Origin: Pratylenchus scribneri
Taxonomy: Eukaryota; Nematoda; Chromadorea; Rhabditida; Pratylenchidae
Direction of reading: 5' to 3'
Assembly (NCBI GenBank): GCA_030063045.1
Contig: JAQSEB010000059.1
Span: 3,596,001 to 3,660,000 of the forward strand
DNA: 64,000 nt
Below, one piece after another: positions 51,978-62,415 of this stretch. The notes beneath the pieces are model-generated. The model made no database searches and had not been told where the DNA came from. It saw nothing but the letters and a program-made list of their open reading frames with translations. How positions within the stretch are numbered: position 1 is the stretch's first letter; every line of letters begins with the position of its first letter. Made by a program: the position numbers and the translations under genes.

Positions 51978-54251
51978 ATGCGCTTGCTGGACATAATCCT
52001 TCCATTTTTGGTCCTTCTTTCCGTTGGCACTTTTCTCGAATGCAATGCAGCACAAAAATCTGCCAAATCGACGGGAAAAGTTCCATCAAACCAACAAAAA
52101 GAAACAATGCCGGCATCAAAAACAAAAAATGAATCGTCGAATGAATCAACAAAACAGCCGGAGGCAATGAAATTATCAAAAAATGAGGAAATAATTCCTT
52201 CACGAATTTTGGTGGCCTATGCGCCCGATTCAAAAAGTCATTTACGCTCAATGTTGCCTTTGATTGATCGGTTATTTTGTTGGGATAATATTTGATTGGG
52301 GAATGAATTCAAACATTTAAATATTGTTTAATTTTTAATCCAAATTTCAAACTGAAATCCTTACTTTCTTTACAGATTGGCCTCAGATGGTCATATTGTC
52401 ACAATTTTCTACATCACTTCGGAGAAAAAGGACGAAAAAATGCATCCATCAATTGGCAAAATTCGAATTCAATTACCGGATTTGAAGGCAAAATTGGAAA
52501 AGGAAATGGGCGAACGAATTTGGAAGGAAACACTTCATTCGCCCGCATTGCCAATTATTTACGAAAAAATTGGGGCCAATTTTGTAGATTTGGTCGTTGA
52601 TCATTCAGAAAAGGTCAATTAAAAAGAGGGAATTTATTTTGGAGTAAAAGTAATTTAATTAAAAAGTTGAATGAAATCACAAAATGTTGAAGGTTGATTT
52701 ATTTTATTTTAGTTGGCCTCTTTGTTCAATTCAAAATGGGATTTGGTTTTATTGGACGAATTATTCACCATCCACGGTTACGCCTTTGCCGAAATACTCT
52801 TTGCCCATCACCGTGTCCCATATGTGATTGTTTCCCCCTCAATGATGATGAGTTCGGCGGCATATTCAAATGCAATTGGCAAGAGAATGGCCATCAACCA
52901 TTTATAATAATATTTTAGGCCATTCCCCGATAACCCATCCGCATCCATTTTCGCCTGTTCCCCGGCATTCCACCGATTCATTTGAGCCAACAAATTTGCT
53001 CCATCGAATTGTGAATTTTTTGGAAACATTGGGCGATTTGGGGGCAGCAAAATATATTGGTAAAGGAGGGAATAAATTGGATATAATTTGGACAAAATTT
53101 ATTAGATAATATTGCGGTTGGACCTCGATTGGCACTTTTGACCGGCAAAAGAGATTTTAGTTTTGCTAAACTTTACACAAATAGTGAAATGTCAATTTTG
53201 GATTCCATTGCATATTTGGCATTTCCCCAACCAGGTTGGCCACCCCACAATATTCATTTAGGGTAAAAATACGATGAATATTCCCCACAAAAGAGGTGGC
53301 CGAAGTGTTGAATGCGGGTGCACACTGTGAGGAGGCAAATGAATTACCGGAGGAATATCGTACATTTGTGGAGGACCCCAAATCAAAGGGGACAATTTAT
53401 GTTGCCTTTGGCACATTCATTCCCTGGAATTATGCCCCCCTTCAAGTGTCCTCAGCCCTTTTTGATGTCTTTGAACGACTTTCCGATTATCGCATTATTT
53501 TTTCATTTCGTGGCAAATTCCCTGAACGAAAATTGCCACCCCACATTCGGTTGGTCAGTTGGGCACCACAATTGGATTTGTTGGCCCATCCAAAGACAAA
53601 GGTGTTCCTAACCCATTGTGGACTTAAAAGGTAATGCGAATAGTAATAAATTGTTATTTTATGCAATTATTTAGTATCAAAGAATCACTTTGTTCAAAAA
53701 CGCCAATGTTGGCAATGCCAATGTTCGCAGAACAAAATCACAATGCATATTTGGTGATGAAATTCGGCACAGGACTCGCGTTGAATAAGGCAAACAAAAT
53801 AAAATAATATTGGACTAAACATTACATACATATAGCTTAAGAGAGATTAAATATAGGCCAAATTGCCTTTATTATTCAAAACTTTAATTCATTTAACAGC
53901 AGAATTTCTGACAAATATTTTGCCAATTAAAAAGCAAATCCCCTAAATTTCCCTCACACATTTCAGTACAATATTGACACTGAACAACTTTATAATGGGC
54001 TGAAGGAATTGTTGGACAATCCAAAATACGTGGAAAGAGTGGACAAATTGCAGAGGATATTTTTGGATAGGCCAATGCCAGCCCTGGACCATGGCGCCCA
54101 TTTTGTGCGCAAAATTCTGAAAAAGGGCAAAGCAGGGATGGGCCGCCATTTTTTCGATCGCCATGGCATTCAACTAAATTTCCTTGAATATTTCCATTTT
54201 GATTTACTCATTTTATTTACCACAATTGCAGCATTTATTGCCTGGAAATAA
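51978..54251 (+). CDS. UDP-glycosyltransferase 2, with low-complexity linker
   Basis: Eight exons give 567 residues: 51978-52270, 52376-52613, 52713-52878, 52919-53059, 53106-53234, 53294-53630, 53675-53789, 53967-54251. The first ATG in the frame is 51978. A signal peptide (LLDIILPFLVLLSVGTFLE) is followed by about 50 Lys/Ser/Thr/Glu/Asn-rich residues before RILVAYAPDSKSHLRSML, which carries the catalytic His. Then come WDLVLLDELFTIHG, GTIYVAFGTFIPWN, WAPQLDLLAHP and FLTHCGLKSIKES. The signature has HCG where animal UGTs have HGG, and ES where they usually have EG. A C-terminal helix (LLILFTTIAAFIAWK) anchors it with a one- to two-residue tail. The introns after exons 3 and 7 start with GC (GCAAG and GCAAA) and end in AG. 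It is the sister of UGT 3: same length, same exon phases. Confidence 0.9.
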
Positions 54252-54748
54252 TCAGCAGATAAATCTACCTAATTAAAATCGTCGATTAAATAGTTTTCCT
54301 TTTAAAATGTGATTTTGATTTCTATTTCTAACAAAAAATATTAACAAACTACGCCACAGCCTATAAATTGATAATTCTTTGCTACATTAAAAAATGCTCC
54401 CATCGAATCTGTCGTTTTTTTAATTTTTGAGAAATTTTTCCAATCAAATTTTCCATATTGGCTATTTAAATTGCCTCATTTTTATAATCCAACTTAACTT
54501 TATAATTAATTCTCCTTTATTATCGATCTTTTTTATTTTTGTTCATTTCCCATTCTTTCCTCCAATAGAGGTCATATAGTTTATAGTTAGTTAGTCTTAG
54601 TCCTCCTTTATGAAGCATAAAAAAAACAAACCACTTTGGCCTTCCTTTTTATTTTCAATTTGTGGCTGAAAAGCAGACAAAATCATTTCTTGTTTGTTTA
54701 TTTGGGGAGTTAAAAATTAAAAAAATTTTCTGATTTATTCAGCAAAAA
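54252..54748. other. Spacer between UGT 2 and UGT 3
   Basis: About 500 bp of AT-rich DNA without a gene. A TTTATTCAG acceptor at about 54734-54742 lies 6 nt before the UGT 3 ATG, the clearest trans-splice-type site in this cluster. Confidence 0.5.
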
Positions 54749-57259
54749 ATGCATTTTTTCTATGGCAACCCATTTTTCATTCTTTTTCTTTTGGCCAATT
54801 TTGGCCTAATAAATTCGGCAGAAAAACAACCAATTTCTCCTTCATCTAATAAAAATTCACCCGATGAGCCCATTCTTTCGACGAATTCTCCTCCTCCTTC
54901 GAATGTGCCATTGCCAATTCCCACCAATTCAACTGAATTTCCCATTCCAAATCAAAATCCGCCAAAAATGCCCCATCGAATCCTCGTTCTTTACGCGCCT
55001 GATGCGCCAAGCCATTTAGTGGCAATGAAACCAATGATCAATCGGTAAAAATGCCGGGGAATATTCCAGCAGGGGACAATTGTGCCAATCCGCATAAATC
55101 GGATCCGATATGAGAACCCCTGGGGGTTATTTGGGTTAGGATTCCATAGAAAATACATGCTTATTTGTGTCAGGAGGGCCCAACCCGTGTTTGGGACAGG
55201 ACCTTTGCCGGACCCCCAGCAGAGGGGTCCAGAGGCCCAGTCCCGGGCACAAAAGATTGACTTTAGGCTTTACTTTTATTTATTTATTCAGTAGAAAATA
55301 ATGTGTGAAAATAAGGGGGAAAATTGTTGGCGGAACAGTGGGCAAAAAATGGACATTTATTGGGGAATGGAGCGGCTTTAAAAAGGTAGATTGGGGCAAT
55401 ATTTGATTGATAGGTTAAAGGGCCGATTAGGCAGAAAGGTGGGTGTACAGTAGGTTGAATAGGAGAAGCCCTTATACATTATTGACATTGACAATTTGTT
55501 TCTTCATAAAACATTTAATTATTGGAATTCATTTTTGTCCATTTTAATTCAAATTAATTTCAAGATTGGCCTCTGCCGGTCATCAAGTCCATATTTTGTG
55601 CATAACATCGCAGGAGAAGACGGAAAAATATGCGGAAAATGTGCATGAAATCCGAGTCAAAATTGCCGGTGAATTTGATCGTAAAAAGGCAATTGCCGAA
55701 ATGGCCAATATAATTTGGAATTATACACTCCATTCCCCACTGATGCCTTTGATTTATTCGAAATTCTCTCAGGCATATGATGATCTTTTGAAGGATCATT
55801 CCGACCAAGTAAGGGGAAGGGAATTGGAATCCTAAAATTGGCCATTTTCAGTTGGCCGAAGTGATCAATTCAAAATGGGATTTGATCATTTTGGATGAAT
55901 TATTCACCATTCACGGATTTATGCTCGCCCAATTATTCCATAAAAATCGGGGAATTCCCTATGTGATTTATTGTACATCCATTATGATGAATACATGGGC
56001 AAATGCAAATGGCAAGTCAAAATTAATTCATTTTGGCCAATTATCCCTTTCCCTTTTAGGCCAAAGTTGGGTTACCCATCCATCTGCTGCTGTGCCAACC
56101 CCTTCCAATGCAAATGATGGTTTTGTGCCCAGCAAATTCACCCATCGACTTTTTAATGTGGCCGAAAAATTCGGAGAAATTATTGCACTTGAATTTGTTG
56201 GTAAGTTTGGAAATGGAAGAATAAAATTGAATAATTTGACAGATAATTTCCAAATTTCCCCACGTTTGGCCAAAATAACTGGAAAAAATGAGTTTAGTTT
56301 CTCGAAATTCTATGCCGAAAGTGAAATGTCAATGCTCTCCTCAATTACCCATTTGGCTTTACCCCAAACAGGTGAATAATTCCGGTGAATGATTCACTTT
56401 TGAACCATTTCCCTTATAAAGAAATGACTGAAGTGTTGAATGCGGGTGCAAATTGTGAGGAAGCAAATGAATTACCGAAGGAATATCGTACATTTGTGGA
56501 GGACCCCAAATCAAAGGGGACAATTTATGTTGCCTTTGGCACAATTGTCCCGTGGGATTATGCCCCACCCCGCGTGGTTAAAGCCTTCTTCGATGCTTTT
56601 GAACGCCTCTCCGATTATCGCATCATTTTCTCATTCAATGGCAAATTTCCCGATCGGAAACTTTCGTCCCATATCCGCCTCGTCAAATGGGCACCACAAT
56701 CGGCAATTTTATCGCATTCAAAAACAAAAATATTCCTCACACATTGTGGCCTTAAAAGGTAATGAGAATTGTAATAAATTGTTGATTCTTTTGTTCAATT
56801 GCTATTTAGTATCAAGGAATCATTATGCTCCAAAACACCAATGTTGGCAATGCCCGTTTTTGCAGAACAAAATCACAATGCGCGATTGGTCATTGAAATG
56901 GGCATTGGAATTGCATTAAACAAGGCAAGACAAGCCATAATAATTATCCCCACATAATAATATTCTACTATTTTCAGTACAATGTTGTGGCCGATGAACT
57001 CCATTCTAACCTTATTGAATTGCTCAACAATGCCAAATATTCCGAAAGAGTGGAAAAATTACAAAAAATTTTCTTGGATAGGCCAATTGACGAATTGGAC
57101 TATGGAGAATTTTATATTCGTCGAGTAATGGAGAAAAAGGACAAAAGAATGGGAAAATTTTTCTTCAAACGCAAGGGAATTCAACTGAATTGGATTGAAC
57201 ATTTCTATATTGACTTGTCGATTGTATTCATTGTCTTTATTTTCTTTATTTCCTTTTAA
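54749..57259 (+). CDS. UDP-glycosyltransferase 3, with low-complexity linker
   Basis: Eight exons give 567 residues: 54749-55044, 55565-55808, 55852-56011, 56060-56200, 56243-56371, 56422-56758, 56810-56924, 56978-57259. The signal (FFILFLLANFGLINSA) is followed by about 55 Pro/Ser/Asn-rich residues, then HRILVLYAPDAPSHLVAM with the catalytic His. WDLIILDELFTIHG, GTIYVAFGTIVPWD, WAPQSAILSHS, FLTHCGLKSIKES and PVFAEQNHNA follow. The end is a helix (LSIVFIVFIFFISF) with no tail. The GC-AG introns after exons 3 and 7 sit exactly where they do in UGT 2. Intron 1 (520 bp) carries a copy of the dispersed repeat in reverse. Exons 6 and 7 are close to UGT 2 at the DNA level, indicating recent duplication or conversion, while the linkers differ. 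Confidence 0.9.
55268..55480 (-). repeat. Dispersed repeat, copy C
   Basis: On the minus strand the core (55455-55378) reads CCTACTGTAC, then TCAATCAAATATTGCCCC, AATCTACC, TTTTTAAA, as in copies A and B, and later AATAAATAAATAAAA. Left of it on the plus strand (55130-55255) is a GC-rich stretch with GGACCCCC and GGGTCC words, comparable in position to the GC-rich tail of copy A. It lies in intron 1 of UGT 3 and explains why that intron is much longer than in UGT 2. Confidence 0.6.
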
Positions 57260-57764
57260 ATATAAATATGCTAATTTTTAATTGGTCATTTACTCACATG
57301 TCACATTAGGAATACTGTAGCTAAAATTACGGTATTGGCATTATATATTATTTTCTTTTTATAATGACAAAATATCCAATATTTTTCTTTTTTTATTCTT
57401 TATGCACTATTTCCACAGATCAGATCGAATCGATGGATCCATCAATAATCAAATCAATCACCATAAAATGTTTTTTTTTTTGTAAATCGATTAATTATTT
57501 TATTAGTAAATGTGTAAATGTTTGTAGGTTTTTTCGAAAGTATTACTAAAAAAAAGTTTATTTCATATTTACTAATTTATTTAATGTCATTCTATTCTTT
57601 TGGCTGTTCAAGAAAATGAAATGATCTTAAAAAGGGCAATATTGCAAATTCATCCTTCCATTTTCCTCCATTTTTTATGAATGATGATGCAATTTTTTGT
57701 CCAAGCATTTTCAATCCAACTCACATCACAATTTAGCTTTTTAAAAACATTAAAATCTATAAAA
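57260..57764. other. Spacer between UGT 3 and TrpRS
   Basis: About 500 bp, very T-rich, no gene. A CAATTTAG acceptor at about 57728-57735 precedes the TrpRS start by 29 nt. An in-frame upstream ATG at 57681 lies before that acceptor and is therefore not preferred. Confidence 0.5.
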
Positions 57765-59251
57765 ATGACTTCATCGACTGAGGATTCTCAACAACAAGTG
57801 AACAATGACAAACTTCCAAATAGCAATAATGTTGTAGATGCAAATAATGAAGAGCAACCGGATGAGGACATTGTAACGCCATGGGATGTGGTTGCAAGGA
57901 ATTCGAAAGGAGTTGACTATGACAAATTAATCAGTCAGTAAATAATTATTAATTTTTAATTAATTTATTAATTTAACAGAAAAATTTGGTTGCAGTAAAA
58001 TCACTGATGAAATTATTACACGTTTTGAGAATTTGACGGGTATAAAAGCACATCCAATGCTGAGACGGGGACTTTTCTTTGCACATCGGTAAATTCTCCA
58101 TATTTAATCCAATAATTATGCTAAATATTTTTCAGTGATCTCAATCAAATTTTGGATCGTTTTGAGCAGAAAAAACCATTTTATTTGTATACTGGCCGAG
58201 GCCCAAGCAGCGGGAGTCTTCATCTGGGCCATCTCATTCCATTCTTCTTCACCAAAGCTTTACAAGAAGCCTTCGATGTTCCGTTGGTCATCCAAATGAC
58301 AAATGATGAAAAATTCCTGTGGAAGGATTTGGACTTGGAAGAATCGAAGAAAATTGCAATTGAAAATATCAAAGATATTATTTCGGTTGGCTTTGATCCG
58401 GCCAAAACATTCATTTTCATCAACACTGAATATATGCGGTTTTTTAATAATTTTTGCTTTAATTTTTAATTAAATTTATTCATAGACCGGCATTTTACCA
58501 AAATGTACTCAAAATATGGAAGCTGGTCACCTACAATCAGGCACGTGCAACTTTTGGTTTTATTGGCGAGGATTGCATTGGCAAATCTGCATTTCCTGCA
58601 ATTGAGGCTGCCCCATGTTTCAGCAGCAGTTTCCCGGAAATATTCAATGGCCAAAACAACATTCCTTGCCTAATTCCATGTGCAATCGACCAGGACCCAT
58701 TCTTTCGGATGTGCCGGGATGTTGCGCCCCGCTTGAAATTCCCAAAACCATCGATGATTTCGAGCACATTTTTGCCATCTTTGCAAGGCGGACAAAGCAA
58801 AATGACCGGAAGTGACATGAATTCGGCAATTTACATGAATGAAACACCAAAACAGATTAAAAACAAGGCAAAATTTAAAAATTAATAACAATTTAATTAT
58901 TGTTTTTAGATCAATAAATATGCATTCAGTGGAGGAAAGGACACTGTGGAAGAACATCGAAAATATGGCGGAAATTGTGATGTGGACATTTCCTATCAAT
59001 TTTTGCGTTATTTCCTCGAAGATGATCAAAAATTGGAGCAGATTAAGGAGGTAAAATAATCAATGAATACATTATAAAATAAACATTTTTAGGATTATTC
59101 GAATGGCAAAATGTTGACCGGAGAGCTGAAAAAATTCACAATTGAATTGGTTCAAGAAATTGTGGCCCAATTGCAAGAACGAAGGAAGGCGGTCACTGAC
59201 GAGGTTGTCATGCAGTTCACCACACCGAGGAAATTGGCTTTTGACTATTGA
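57765..59251 (+). CDS. wars-1: Cytoplasmic tryptophanyl-tRNA synthetase
   Basis: Six exons in phase give 420 residues: 57765-57933, 57980-58088, 58136-58438, 58486-58867, 58910-59050, 59093-59251. The class I signatures are clear: [10 protein letters not shown] in the HIGH position and KMTGSD in the KMSKS position. Other family stretches are [65 protein letters not shown] and MLTGELKK. The enzyme charges tRNA-Trp in the cytosol. The N-terminus is an acidic Asn/Gln/Glu tract of about 50 residues with no visible WHEP domain, unlike human WARS1. The intron after exon 4 has no GT donor in reach; AAG/GCAAAA as a GC-AG donor is the only reading that keeps the conserved KINKYAF. It converges on ric-8. 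Confidence 0.96.
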
Positions 59252-59577
59252 AGGAAAATAAGAATACAAACAAAATTTGATAATTTCACAACAATTTGTT
59301 TTATTATGTTGAAATTCCATTTGGACCAAATACCCATTTGATTGTTTTATGAAAAGTAAATTTTGTTGTTTTCTATTTGAATTATTCTATATTGTTGGAA
59401 TAAACCCTTCGAGCTTCCAACGATCCTTGGATAAAAATTTTAAAAATATTTATCAAATTTATGCAAATTTTGAGATCCAAAAATGATCAAATTTAGAATA
59501 ATTCAGTTGAGACTAGTCAATGATAATTTAGGAATATTATAGTTGTTTTGTGTGTCAATTTTGTTCTGGGTGTTAAA
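59252..59577. other. Convergent 3' spacer between TrpRS and ric-8
   Basis: About 330 bp, AT-rich, containing both 3' UTRs. No gene seen. Confidence 0.5.
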
Positions 59578-61547
59578 TTAGTCACTGTCACTGCCTTCCT
59601 CTTCTTCTTTTGTGTCTTTGATCAATTCGGCAATATGTTTCACTTGTCGGGGGCGACCATCTTCCCCAATTGTGCCCGGCGCAATTAATCCTTTGTCCAT
59701 TAATTTGTCCATGGCATTGACCAATTTCATCATTTCATATTCCTTTTGTTCTTCACTCATTTCATCCAATTGTTTTTGTAATTCCTCTAATTGACCCGCT
59801 GGTGGAATATGTCCGGTCACCGGATTAATTCTAAAATTTATTCCAATTAAATTTATTTAATTCCATTTATTATTGATTACTTCTCTTCCACATTTTTGTA
59901 TTCATCCGTTTCCGAGTCTTCACTGTCCGATGCGTGTTTTGGCCCCAATGCTTGGCCAAGGAAGCCATAATTGGCCAAAAGACCGGCGGAATGTCCAAAA
60001 CCACAATATTTGATGAGACGGCCAACTTAAAATTTATTTCATTTATTTTTCCGATTAAAAAATTTACCGGATCTTTTGCAAAGAACGAAAAGGAATTCGG
60101 CGGCCAATTCTCCACATCTGCCGGTGTCCGTCATCATTCGGACAATTTTATTCCGAAAATTGGCGCCTTCGTCCGGTCGACGTTCAACATCCTCCGCCTT
60201 CAGCGGGGGAATCACTTTGAGACGACAAAATCGTCGGGCCGGTTTATGTTCGGTGCAAAGTTTGTTCAAAGCTGTCAAAAACATTGCCAAATGCTCGGAA
60301 AGGGCCGACTCTTTTTGTTGTTCATGCTTAAATTAATTTTATATTAAATTCAATTTCTTAAATTAAACTTTGTCAATTTGTTCTTCGAATGTTCGCAGCA
60401 ATGAATTAACAAAATTCATATTGAATCCTTCTTGCACAAATTCATTTTCTTTGTTTTGTTCCAATTTTGGACAAAGTTGCGGCAATGTTGATGGCATTAC
60501 GGCCAATAAATTTACGGCATTTTGTTTTGTTTCTTCTCCGTCCAATGCTGGATTTTGAATAATTTTGGCGCATTCATTGGCGCACAATTGTGCCGTGTCC
60601 AAATCGAATATTTTTGCTTTGTGGTAAAAATTGAACAGAATTTTCAGCGATTCATTCAAATATTTCAAATGCATTGATGAGTTCTCAAATTTGGATAATT
60701 TCAATTGGTCCAATGAATTTGCGATGATTTTTTGGAAAATCAATGTTCGATCAACATCAATTATGCAATCATTCTAAAATATTTAAAAATAAAATTAAAT
60801 ATTTAAATTAACCTGCAGTTTTGGGATTTGTGCGGTCACAACGAAAACAATTTTCAAATCGTACAATTCCAATTCTTCCAATTCATTTTCGTGCCAATTT
60901 CCAAATAATTCATCCAATTTTGCATCATTCATTTGTACATCCCAAGATAATATCCCATTGACAAAGGAAATTCGTTGAAGTAATTTGTTGAATGGTTCAT
61001 TTCTATTATAATTATATATATATTAAATAAAAATGTGCAAAAACTGACTGAAAAACTGCCCGACTTTTTGCGGAATTATAAAGCAAATTGACCAAACATT
61101 TTTCCGCCTCCAGCAAAACTTAAAAGTAAATTTATTTAGTAAAATTATTTATTTTTTTGCCAACCTTTTTTCTCCACCGATGATTGTTCAGCAGAAGATA
61201 AATGAGTTAAATTGGTTAATAATTGTTCGAGTCGAATGAAACCATCCAAATCTGTGCCGGCTTTGTCGCGCAAAATAATTCGTAATAATTGTAAACTCAT
61301 CTCAAATAATTTGGATGTTTTCTTTTCCACCGCCAATGCACAAATATATTCAATGTAAGCCTAAAATTCATTATTCCATTAAAACTAATATTTTAGCAAA
61401 AACCTCTTTGATAACATTGTCAAGTTTTGGGAAAGTGCCATCCGAAAATTGGACCATAATTTGGATTATTTCTTCCAATTTTTTGCTATCCTCAGCAGCC
61501 GAGTCTGCCCACCCATTTATCTTTTCAATATTTATTAAATCAGCCAT
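59578..61547 (-). CDS. ric-8: RIC-8/synembryn, G-alpha chaperone and exchange factor
   Basis: Eight exons in phase give 553 residues: 61547-61404, 61360-61165, 61118-61049, 61002-60813, 60773-60369, 60326-60068, 60025-59881, 59830-59578. The body is an all-helical armadillo-like repeat. The diagnostic C-terminal part reads RFCRLKVIPPL, then GELAAEFLFVLCKRSVGRLI, KYCGFGHSAGLLANYGFLG, SDSEDSETDEYKNVEEK, INPVTG and EEQKEYEMMKLVNAMDKL, all matching RIC8A/B, including the phosphorylated SDSEDSE segment. RIC-8 folds and activates G-alpha subunits and in C. elegans is needed for spindle positioning and neurotransmitter release. The start at 61547 follows a TTTTTAAG acceptor by 1 nt, so trans-splicing there is likely. 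It is last in a possible three-gene operon. Confidence 0.95.
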
Positions 61548-61744
61548 TCTTAAAAATTAAATTGCAAAATAAAATGAATAATTGATTCAGTGAAAAATAA
61601 AATAGTATTGAATTGTAATAATAATAACCATAAATCAATGTATGTAAATAATCCAATTTATTTATTTTTTATACAAAAAATGTTCATGAAAAAAAAATAT
61701 AAAATATTTTCCTATATTTATTATTGTCTTCGCATCTTTTAACT

Positions 61745-62106
61745 CTACGATTCGTTTGTTTTTGGTTCAATGTCTGGTCGTTTGTTTGAAGGTTGTGGAC
61801 AACGAAATTCCTGCATTTTGCACTGAAAATAGTTCATTTAATAACATTATTTTATTATATTTTGCAAACCTCAATATCATAATAGGAATATGTGTTCTGA
61901 TGCAAATACTCAATGCATTTGTATTGTGATTGGAAATCCTGTTTGTTTGTTTGTCCAATTTGATTGAATTTCAATGCATGTTCAATTCCGGTTGAAGTGC
62001 CGGCCCCATCCACTTCATTGGCAAAACCCCGATGGATGGATTGTGGGAAATATTGTTGAAAATGCAATCGTTTGAGGGAATTAACACGGCATAAAATCAT
62101 TTTCAT
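61745..62106 (-). CDS. NADH dehydrogenase flavoprotein 3-like subunit (complex I, NDUFV3)
   Basis: Two exons, 62106-61870 and 61822-61745, join in phase to 104 residues. The N-terminus (MKMILCRVNSLKRLHF, then RGFANEV) is basic and hydroxylated, like a mitochondrial presequence. The C-terminal part YKCIEYLHQNTYSYYDIE, CKMQEFRCPQPSNKRP parallels the NDUFV3 core of YKNLQHHDYSTYTF … KFRMPQPSSGR. NDUFV3 is a small accessory subunit on the flavoprotein (N) module of complex I. The start follows a TTTTTAAG acceptor by about 11 nt. It lies 198 bp from ric-8 and 309 bp from USP14, all on the same strand. Confidence 0.75.
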
Positions 62107-62415
62107 TTTTAATTAGCTTAAAAATAAAAATTAATTTACATTTGTTTCTAAATTGAGTTCTTTATGAATCAATACTTTCTTTTCCTTCCTATTTCGTTAA
62201 TGAGTAGGCTAAAAATACAAAAAATAAATATATTGTTTGTCATATTATAAACATCTCTTTTAAATAAAATGATTTCGATGGCAATATTTTATTTAATCAA
62301 CAAATTAAATTGAAACATAATTGAATGGTGGGTGGTCGCAAAAACATTTTACTTTTTGGATTGGATTTCAAATTATCAATTTAATATTATATCATCATAA
62401 GTCAATTTCTTCATC
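62107..62415. other. Intercistronic spacer USP14-NDUFV3
   Basis: About 310 bp, AT-rich, between genes on the same strand. It is short enough to be an intercistronic region, with an acceptor near 62118 for the downstream gene. No gene seen. Confidence 0.45.

Noticed and set aside
57681..57764. Upstream in-frame Met for TrpRS
   Set aside because: A splice acceptor lies between it and 57765, and the extra residues resemble neither a presequence nor a WHEP domain.
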